Positions 59,044 to 64,000 of a stretch of 64,000 nucleotides of DNA are shown piece after piece; the first letter of the stretch is position 1; each line of letters opens with the position of its first letter. This DNA comes from CADEDV01 sp964596345 (GTDB taxonomy: Bacteria > Bacteroidota > Bacteroidia > Chitinophagales > Chitinophagaceae). A program made the translations under genes and the position numbers. The stretch spans positions 378,894-442,893 of the forward strand of contig CAZQSZ010000004.1 in NCBI GenBank assembly GCA_964596345.1, written 5' to 3'. Below the pieces are notes generated by a model that was given only the letters and a program-made list of their open reading frames with translations, ran no database searches and was not told the DNA's origin.

Positions 59044-59049
59044 CGCAAA
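59018..59049 (-). promoter_or_regulatory. Promoter of the ArsR operon
   Basis: On the minus strand TTTG (59049-59046), a spacer of exactly 20 and TATATTTG (59025-59018): a full match to the Bacteroidota promoter consensus, 35 bases before the arsR start. Confidence 0.75.
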
Positions 59050-59185
59050 TTTATTTTTTAAGAAGACGGTGAAGAAGCCGGAAATGGCTGTTGATATTGC
59101 AGGAGTGCAGCCTTTGATAAGCTGGTAAAGGAGGTGGTAGGAGTGGTGAAGAACAACAGCTGGCAGCTACCTGATTACTGTTCAG

Positions 59186-59233
59186 ATAAACCCTGAAAAA
59201 ATTGGATTTTGCTGGGTTTTACACAGGTTTCTA
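59186..59233. repeat. Left copy of an imperfect direct repeat around the BNR/regulator pair
   Basis: The sequence from ATAAACCCTGAAAA to TTTTACACAGG matches, with a few indels, that at 61564-61613. Identity by eye is about 80% over about 47 bases. Confidence 0.55.
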
Positions 59234-59439
59234 TGATAAAAAAGCGTTTGCAACAGTATGATCCATTGTTCTATTAAGTAATCATATCGTCCAGGTGGGT
59301 ATGATTTTGGTCTTTTGCTTTTATTTATTTTTTCTTGTTTTTATACATCGGGTTAATATACCAGCAAAATTCGGTCGTTCTGATCATATTCGCCACTTGA
59401 AGAAAATTTCACCCACGGATGAAAGTTGACCTGGATTTT

Positions 59440-60456
59440 TCAACATCCCCGGTCTCTTGATATGGCATAAATCACATTGCCTGATGCAGATAAATGGAAG
59501 ACCTTATTTTTTATAGCTGGAAGTAACAGCTTCCATGTTTTCCCCTGGTTGGAAGATCTTAAAACGCCTTTAGAATTAACACAAAAAAAGCTTTCACCCA
59601 CCTGGATAATGGAGGTAATGCTGGCATTCGCCGGAAGCCCTTCATCAATGGACTGCCAGGTTTTTCCGCCGTCGTAGGATGTTCGTACTCGCCTGGTATC
59701 CGATGCTGTTGGGTCATAGATAACAGCGAATCCATCGTTGATGCTTTCTACATCGAAGCCCCTCCGCTCCTCGTGAACCACGAAATCCCAGTTCTCACCA
59801 TCATCAGTCGACCGTATAATACCAATACCGCTAATCGCCATCAGTACGCCGGTCGACTCTGCCAGGTTGAATACCCCGCCACCGGTATAAACCCGTTTCC
59901 AGGTTTTTCCGCTGTTGGTGGATTTAAAAAGTCCATAGTCGGAGGCGATGAAAATGGAGCCGGCGGCAGATTCAAAAATGGAGCGTACCCTTTTCTGCTC
60001 AAAATTTGTGTAAACAGGCGACCATTTAACCGTTCCGTTTATTTTATGTAAAAAATGTCCATCAGAATTGTATGTAAATATCCCCGACTTACCGGGGGTA
60101 ATGCTCCTGTGTTCGTCGGGAATAAACTCTTTTGTCCAAAACGGGGCTGTGGCATTGGGTTTACTATGATAGAGCCCATTGCCGTCAGTTAACCAAAACC
60201 CGCTATCAGTTGCAAAAAAAATATTTCTGCCTGCACCAGCGTCATCCTTCACAGGTTCGGGCAGCCCGTTGCTGATATCCTGCCAGGTCTGTCCGCCATC
60301 CGCAGATCTGAAAACGAGGTTTGCAGTTCCGGCTTTATCATTTTTTTGTTTTTGCTCATTGTCGGGGAGGTGGGATGCGGGTGGTAATTCCGACGCCTGG
60401 TTGCAGGAAAGGAATTGGAAAAACAGCAACAAAGCAAGGTGATAGATGATCTTCAT
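59440..60456 (-). CDS. Lipoprotein with BNR/YCF48-like repeats
   Basis: Start MKIIYHLALLLFFQFLSCNQ at 60456 gives 338 residues and a lipoprotein signal with the lipidation Cys in FLSC; the frame stays open to 60633 but overlaps the divergent gene. The mature part has five or more repeats of the sialidase/YCF48 beta-propeller pattern: FRSADGGQTWQDIS, FKSTNSGKTWKRV, RSTDDGENWDF, SYDGGKTWQSIDEG, RSSNQGKTWKLL. This points to a propeller exposed to the periplasm or surface. Divergent from a membrane-bound regulator gene. Confidence 0.78.
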   Translation of the reverse strand: MKIIYHLALLLFFQFLSCNQASELPPASHLPDNEQKQKNDKAGTANLVFRSADGGQTWQDISNGLPEPVKDDAGAGRNIFFATDSGFWLTDGNGLYHSKPNATAPFWTKEFIPDEHRSITPGKSGIFTYNSDGHFLHKINGTVKWSPVYTNFEQKRVRSIFESAAGSIFIASDYGLFKSTNSGKTWKRVYTGGGVFNLAESTGVLMAISGIGIIRSTDDGENWDFVVHEERRGFDVESINDGFAVIYDPTASDTRRVRTSYDGGKTWQSIDEGLPANASITSIIQVGESFFCVNSKGVLRSSNQGKTWKLLLPAIKNKVFHLSASGNVIYAISRDRGC

Positions 60457-60602
60457 GATTTTAATTGGCGGGGTGAAATAATACAATAAAGATATCCGGC
60501 GCCAACTAGCGGGAGGCTTTTTAGCAGTAAAAACTTGTAAAAGATGCGTAAAACGATTGTAAAACCACCGAAAACTGATCTTTAATAGATTATTTTGCAT
60601 CC

Positions 60603-61460
60603 ATGAGGCCATTTGTCCTGTTCGGATCTTCAATCATGATCATTATTATTTTGATGGCTGCAGTTGCATTTATCAGTAAAAAGAATGAAATCCCGGAGAA
60701 ACATGTGGAAGTTGTACTACGGGATATAGGACACCAGTTGTTGCTTTCCGCAAAAGATTCTGCCTCCCGGGTGCTGCCGGTTAAGAAAATGGATGAAAAT
60801 ACCTACCAGGTCGCCTTTCAAAATAACTTTGGCTTCATTTCCGATACACTTATCAATTTAGTTCAACGGTCATTTCAAAAAAATAAACTGGCAAACGACT
60901 ATATCGTGAATGTGAGGAATTGTGAACAAAAGGAAACGGTCCTGGCGTTCGAAATAAATGGCAAAACAGGGGATTTAACACCCTGCAGGGGCCGTACGCT
61001 GGGGGTGGGTTGTTTTGTGATTGAAATTGATCTCCTGAAGGAAAATACCTTTAATTTCTATTTGCTGTTGCTGTTGATCATCCCTTTGGGCTGGATTGGT
61101 TTTTATGCCACAGATAAGTTTCGTAAAAAAGCAGGGAAAAAACCAATTTCAGATAATAATGATTGCATACTACTGGGAAACTTTCAATTCTACGCAGGTA
61201 ATAATGTTCTTAAGATGGGGGATAGCGATATTCCCCTTTCTGAAAACGAAACCAAGGCGTTAAAAATATTTGCTGAAAACAGAAACCAGGTTGTGGAAAG
61301 GGAAAAACTGATGAAAGCAATTTGGGAAGATAAAGGCATCGTTGTGATCAGCAGAAATGTTGATGTGCTGGTGTCTAAGTTGCGTAAGAAATTAAGCGGC
61401 GATAGCGCCATTAAATTTATTAATGTACATGGCAGGGGGTACAAATTTATAATTGAGTAA
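60603..61460 (+). CDS. Membrane-anchored winged-helix regulator (OmpR/PhoB-type DNA-binding domain)
   Basis: A 285-residue one-component regulator. Helix 1 (about 5-25), a periplasmic domain (26-150, three Cys: VRNCEQKETV, LTPCRGRTLGVGCFV) and helix 2 (about 155-172, FYLLLLLIIPLGWIGFYA) put the C-terminal domain in the cytoplasm. Residues 190-285 are an OmpR/PhoB-type wHTH: LSENETKALKIFAENRNQVV, REKLMKAIWEDKG, VDVLVSKLRKKLSGD, INVHGRGYKFIIE. No receiver domain. By context it senses something in the periplasm and may control the divergent BNR lipoprotein. Confidence 0.83.
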   Translation: MRPFVLFGSSIMIIIILMAAVAFISKKNEIPEKHVEVVLRDIGHQLLLSAKDSASRVLPVKKMDENTYQVAFQNNFGFISDTLINLVQRSFQKNKLANDYIVNVRNCEQKETVLAFEINGKTGDLTPCRGRTLGVGCFVIEIDLLKENTFNFYLLLLLIIPLGWIGFYATDKFRKKAGKKPISDNNDCILLGNFQFYAGNNVLKMGDSDIPLSENETKALKIFAENRNQVVEREKLMKAIWEDKGIVVISRNVDVLVSKLRKKLSGDSAIKFINVHGRGYKFIIE

Positions 61461-61563
61461 CCGCCAATCATAACCCGTAAACTCTAAACTCAATCAGGGG
61501 CTGTCATTAATTCTTTGTCAATTGCCAGGAGTAACCCGGTTTCCAGGCACTCAATACTGCTTA

Positions 61564-61613
61564 GCTAAACCTGAAAAGTTGGCTTTTGCCTGGTTTTTTA
61601 CACAGTTCATGTT
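61564..61613. repeat. Right copy of the imperfect direct repeat
   Basis: CTAAACCTGAAAAG through TTTTTTACACAGTTCATG matches the copy at 59186-59233. Its right end overlaps the terminal GTT box of the first cassette (61611-61620). GGCTTTTGCC inside it can form a small hairpin followed by TTTTTT. Confidence 0.55.
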
Positions 61614-62130
61614 AGGCGAAGTGTTTTTTGAGCCACGCAAATTTATACTTTTTTGGGGCATAGAGATTTAAGCGATCATAGACGAGATAATGAATCAGTT
61701 TATCAAAAGTTGAAAACTTCTTTCTGAAGGCTATATAATTTCTTTCACAAAAAATATATTCATACCCTTTCTTTGTTTTTTCAATATAAAAGCCATCTGT
61801 TAAGTCGTCTGGGTCAAACTTCATTTTTTCTTCCAAATTTGAGGCTTTGAGATGGTCAAAATATTGACTCGGCGTAATTGTGATGTAGTAATTCAATAAT
61901 CCTGTTGGAACGAACTTGTATTCCGTCAATTTCAACACTGGTTCTAAATTTTCATTATCGAGTATTTTGTATTGATCGTTTAAAGTAAGTTGTGGATATC
62001 CGATTTCTTTGTGAGCTGCAAAGACCTCTTGATATTCGTTATAATATCTCTGATCGTCAATGTAGGAGAGAAATTTGATGTATAGAATAATTCCGACTAC
62101 TACTGCTACAATTATAATGAAAGTTACCAT
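61612..62130 (-). CDS. Cassette A: unknown membrane-anchored protein
   Basis: A 172-residue protein with one N-terminal helix (VTFIIIVAVVVGIILYIKFL) and a hydrophilic remainder (YPQLTLNDQYKILDNENLEP, YITITPSQYFDHLKASNLEE, ERNYIAFRKKFSTFDKLIHY) without a recognised domain. The anchor suggests an inner-membrane protein with a cytoplasmic or periplasmic domain. Start ATG at 62130 follows the GTTAGGC box by 14 bases; the TAA stop lies inside the trailing GCCTAAC box, a common cassette feature. Base composition is more A/T-rich than the core genes. Confidence 0.7.
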   Translation of the reverse strand: MVTFIIIVAVVVGIILYIKFLSYIDDQRYYNEYQEVFAAHKEIGYPQLTLNDQYKILDNENLEPVLKLTEYKFVPTGLLNYYITITPSQYFDHLKASNLEEKMKFDPDDLTDGFYIEKTKKGYEYIFCERNYIAFRKKFSTFDKLIHYLVYDRLNLYAPKKYKFAWLKKHFA

Positions 62131-62135
62131 AACAT

Positions 62136-62336
62136 TTCGCCTAACGGTACGGCTTGGCGATGTGGCGGTATTTGAAAATCTTCAGCCCGTAACCGCTGCT
62201 AAATTTACAACTAAAAGTTCATTGTTTATTCTATTGCTTGGCGTTATTCGTCGGCTGGAACTGAAGCCGATTAGCGAACAAAAAGCTGAGAATATATTCG
62301 TCGCCCCGCCATATTGCCAAACCGAATGTTGCCTGC
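62136..62336 (-). repeat. attC-like site between cassettes B and A
   Basis: On the minus strand: GCAGGCAAC (62336-62328), a six-base gap, TTTGGCAATATGGCGG (62321-62306), a central region, then CCGCCACATCGCCAAG (62168-62153) and CCGTAC before GTTAGGCGAA (62145-62136). The inner arms pair at 14 of 16 positions. The box order AAC...arm...arm...GTT is that of an attC site. Confidence 0.75.
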
Positions 62337-62344
62337 TGGCTTTG

Positions 62345-62968
62345 TCAGGATGCCGTTTTAAAATGTTGTTTAAATAATTTGTCTGCTCTTAGCCAATTTG
62401 CTTGTTCCGGTTCGTCTTTGTCAATTGTTTCATTAAATTGTTCAACTCTTAGCAAGCAGTTATGACAGAATTTTTCAGGATTGTCTTTTTTGCATTCTAA
62501 ATCTTTACAATAATGCAGAGCTTGTCTAACTTGTTGAAGTGATAGTTCAAAGTCAGTCAACACAACATAAATGTCTTCGTGATATGTGTCAACTAAACTT
62601 ACAATGTCGCCAACTGCTAATCTGCGTCCGTCAAGTCCGGGTTGTCCCCAAAGTGTGTCGTGAGTGCAAACTATTTCAGGAAATCTTTTATAATGTGAAC
62701 TCTCCCAAAGTTGTTCAAATTCATTTTTGTCAATTCTATAGTCGGCAAACTCATTTATGTCAAGTTGAATTTCTGAAAGTCCGCCAAACTTATCGTCAAC
62801 ATATTCTGTGTCGTACTTTAAAGTATTACCGTTGTCAAATAACTGTAGTTGTCGTGTAACATTTAGCTTTTCGTCCGTTTCAAAATAATATGTTGACAAG
62901 CCCCAACTGTCAGTTAGTTCTTCTCCTGTTGTTTCGTCCCAATGTCGTTTGAAGTAGAGTGCTGTCAT
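62345..62968 (-). CDS. Cassette B: two-part protein with a DUF433-like C-terminal half
   Basis: A 207-residue soluble protein. The N-terminal half (YFKRHWDETTGEELTDSWGL, YYFETDEKLNVTRQLQLFDN, DINEFADYRIDKNEFEQLWE) resembles small DUF6881-type domains. The C-terminal half has the DUF433 pattern PEIVCTHDTLWGQPGLDGRR, LAVGDIVSLVDTYHEDIYVV and DFELSLQQVRQALHYC, followed by a Cys cluster (DLECKKDNPEKFCHNCLLRV) that could bind metal. DUF433 proteins are often antitoxin-like; no toxin is seen here, so a role in toxin-antitoxin or defence is only a suggestion. Confidence 0.72.
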   Translation of the reverse strand: MTALYFKRHWDETTGEELTDSWGLSTYYFETDEKLNVTRQLQLFDNGNTLKYDTEYVDDKFGGLSEIQLDINEFADYRIDKNEFEQLWESSHYKRFPEIVCTHDTLWGQPGLDGRRLAVGDIVSLVDTYHEDIYVVLTDFELSLQQVRQALHYCKDLECKKDNPEKFCHNCLLRVEQFNETIDKDEPEQANWLRADKLFKQHFKTAS

Positions 62969-62974
62969 AAGCTT

Positions 62975-63182
62975 GCAGGCAACGGTCGAGGCTTTGTGCA
63001 GTTGGGGGCTTCATTTATTCGTCGCCCCCGGCGACGGGTGCTCAATAAAGATAAAAAGATGAGTTTATATTCTAAAGCTAAATTAATAATGTCAAGCTGG
63101 TACAAAAAGCTGAACAGCGAACCGGACAATGAAACACTGGTTAATGTCGGCCCCAATAGCACAAATGCTGGTGTTAGTGGCC
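62975..63182 (-). repeat. attC-like site between cassettes C and B
   Basis: On the minus strand: GCCACTAAC (63181-63173), arm AGCATTTGTGCTATTGGGGCC (given in parts as AGCATTTGTGC and TATTGGGGCC, 63169-63149), a central region with the hairpin CGTCGCC-CCC-GGCGACG (63020-63036), arm AGCCCCCAACTGCACAAAGC (63010-62991) and GTTGCCTGC (62983-62975). The arms differ in sequence from the other two sites but keep the layout. Confidence 0.7.
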
Positions 63183-63191
63183 TGTGTTTCG

Positions 63192-63752
63192 TCAATGGAA
63201 AAAGTTGTATTCAATTAATAATAAAACAATTCCAATAATAACGGGTATTAATAAAGCCCACCAATATTTAGAAATGATTTTAATAATAGCACTTTGTTTA
63301 TTCTCATTTGTTGCCGGAGCATTAACGACACTCTTTTTTTTAAGTCGTGAGTCAAGGCGTTGAGAATATGTACCAAAATTGTCGCCTATGTGTAAGTTGT
63401 CAGCGGAAATAGTTACTTGGCTTTTCTGTGGGTCTGGAAGATTGTTTACTTCAAATAATTTCTTATATCCACCTGCATTAAAAAAGTCAACCCCTTTGTT
63501 TGTGATAAATGGGTCAAATACTGGAACAATGTCAGGGCCGCCATTGTCAGCGATTAATCCATCTTCTTGTAACCGTTCTAAATATTTCATTGATGTCTTT
63601 CGGAGTATCAAAATTGTTTTTGTTTTGTCGTCTTTTGTGTCAAACAAGAGTGATAGGGTATGCTGGATATTACCTGAGTCTTTAGGATTATTTAAGTCCA
63701 GGTGTACGTTGGAATGTGATAATGAAATATTGAAGCTTTTGATGTCTGTCAT
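63192..63752 (-). CDS. Cassette C: unknown tail-anchored protein
   Basis: A 186-residue protein with a hydrophilic N-terminal 150 residues (FNISLSHSNVHLDLNNPKDS, SLLFDTKDDKTKTILILRKT, VTISADNLHIGDNFGTYSQR) and a single C-terminal helix (WWALLIPVIIGIVLLLIEYN), so it is probably tail-anchored in the inner membrane with its bulk in the cytoplasm. No domain is recognised. Start ATG at 63752 follows the GTTAGTGGC box by six bases; the stop lies nine bases before the trailing GCCACTAAC box. Confidence 0.65.
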   Translation of the reverse strand: MTDIKSFNISLSHSNVHLDLNNPKDSGNIQHTLSLLFDTKDDKTKTILILRKTSMKYLERLQEDGLIADNGGPDIVPVFDPFITNKGVDFFNAGGYKKLFEVNNLPDPQKSQVTISADNLHIGDNFGTYSQRLDSRLKKKSVVNAPATNENKQSAIIKIISKYWWALLIPVIIGIVLLLIEYNFFH

Positions 63753-63758
63753 AACATA

Positions 63759-63958
63759 GCCACTAACGTCCAGAGCTTGGCGATGTGGCGATATTCCGTG
63801 TTACGTCTGCCTGGACTGGTGCTGATCAAAGATATGAAGATGAAAATATATTCTACAGCTGGGCTTTATTCGCAAGTTGGATATGTCGCTGGGCAGCGAT
63901 ATATCGATCAGTATTTATTCGCAAAGCCGCCATATTGCCAAACTCCCTCCTATGTTTA
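63759..63958 (-). repeat. attC-like site between the partial cassette D and cassette C
   Basis: On the minus strand: TAAAC (63958-63954) overlapping the stop of the partial gene, arm TTTGGCAATATGGCGGC (63942-63926), a central region, arm ATATCGCCACATCGCCAAG (63794-63776) and GTTAGTGGC (63767-63759). Both arms are nearly identical to those of the site at 62136-62336. The palindrome GATATATC lies in the central region. Confidence 0.7.
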
Positions 63959-64000
63959 CATTTCAATAGTTTTAGGTAGCAGGAAGAAATCAAATTCAGA
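63956..64000 (-). CDS. Cassette D: 3' end of a gene running past the window
   Basis: The last 14 codons and TAA of a leftward frame entering from the right edge; they read SEFDFFLLPKTIEM. The stop overlaps the TAAAC box of the following attC-like site, as in cassette A. Nothing can be said of its function. Confidence 0.45.
   Translation of the reverse strand, partial: SEFDFFLLPKTIEM

Larger units (their letters stand above)
58984..59439. other. Intergenic region between the ArsR operon and the BNR lipoprotein gene
   Basis: The 456 bases hold the ArsR promoter and operator at the left end (59004-59049) and, at about 59186-59233, an imperfect copy of a 47-base sequence also found at 61564-61613. 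No credible coding frame or RNA was found in the rest. Confidence 0.5.
61611..64000 (-). mobile_element. Integron-type gene cassette array (three cassettes plus one partial), no integrase in view
   Basis: Three leftward genes of unrelated type are each preceded by a GTT-core box and followed by its exact complement: GTTAGGCGAA at 62145-62136 with TTCGCCTAAC at 61620-61611; GTTGCCTGC at 62983-62975 with GCAGGCAAC at 62336-62328; GTTAGTGGC at 63767-63759 with GCCACTAAC at 63181-63173 (minus-strand reading). In integrons this match between the leading R' and trailing R'' of one cassette is the hallmark of an attC cut at G^TT. Approximate cassettes: A below 62144, B 62145-62982, C 62983-63766. 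Each attC-like site is about 200 bases long. Confidence 0.78.

Noticed and set aside
59440..60456. Sialidase activity for the BNR-repeat lipoprotein
   Set aside because: The repeats carry the S-x-D-G-G-x-T-W pattern, but the catalytic arginine triad and Asp of sialidases are not visible.
62942..63238. A + strand frame of 98 codons between cassettes B and C
   Set aside because: It lies mainly in the attC-like site and overlaps gene ends; its reading has no domain and runs against the array direction.
1..64000. tRNA, rRNA, riboswitch or CRISPR elements
   Set aside because: No cloverleaf with a T-arm GTTCRA pattern, no rRNA-like stretch and no regularly spaced 20-40 base repeats were found in the gaps read on both strands.

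Overview
The window looks like the chromosome of a member of the Bacteroidota, probably Chitinophagaceae or a close relative. The evidence is the gene families present (stand-alone transketolase N-half, eukaryotic-type citrate synthase, ATP-type pckA, RsmE/RsmG/RsmI, PepSY-like and M28/M1 exported peptidases, LytS/LytTR pair), the lack of Shine-Dalgarno sequences, and several promoters of the Bacteroidota form TTTG-N19-21-TAnnTTTG. I saw no rRNA, tRNA, CRISPR array, prophage or transposase gene.

Layout. 1-18.5 kb is core metabolism and cell envelope: ABC exporter, rbfA plus a LolC/E-like permease, transketolase N-half, a WecA/MraY-like transferase, frr, a DMT exporter, PPK2, mscL, scpA, osmC-like, an L,D-transpeptidase, dxs, a LytS/LytTR pair, an M28 peptidase, a DUF922-like protein and pckA. 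18.7-34.3 kb continues with pepP, a four-helix-bundle gene inside inverted repeats, pssA-purS, rsmI, M28 and M1 peptidases, an orphan NarL-type regulator, rsmG, a glycosyltransferase, tgt, two unknown genes wedged before an LptF/G permease, and gltA. 34.4-37.4 kb is an AT-rich four-gene island of unknown envelope proteins. 38.4-41.3 kb holds dnaB, a toxin-antitoxin pair and rsmE.

41.3-52.6 kb is the most unusual chromosomal block. A membrane histidine kinase overlaps a degenerate paralogue that has lost the phospho-accepting His and ATP-binding motifs; a NarL-type regulator follows. Then come six same-strand genes for exported proteins: a lipocalin-like protein, a probable outer-membrane protein, a small LecA-like protein, a class 3 lipase with a possible ricin-like tail, an unknown beta-rich protein, and a large protein that resembles the N-terminal part of vitellogenin-type lipid transfer proteins. 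I read this as a sensor-controlled surface or extracellular lipid-handling module. That function is inference.

52.6-61.5 kb has a TerC protein, pyrD, a thiolase, an exported esterase, an ArsR-SRPBCC-DUF1801-VOC operon with a clear promoter and operator, and a divergent pair of a BNR-repeat lipoprotein and a membrane-anchored winged-helix regulator.

61.6-64.0 kb is an array of integron-type gene cassettes. Three whole cassettes and the end of a fourth all read leftward. Each cassette begins with a GTT-core box of 9-10 bases whose exact complement lies at its own far end, and long inverted-repeat attC-like sites separate the genes. No integrase is in view. If one exists it should lie beyond the right edge; otherwise this is an integrase-less cassette cluster.
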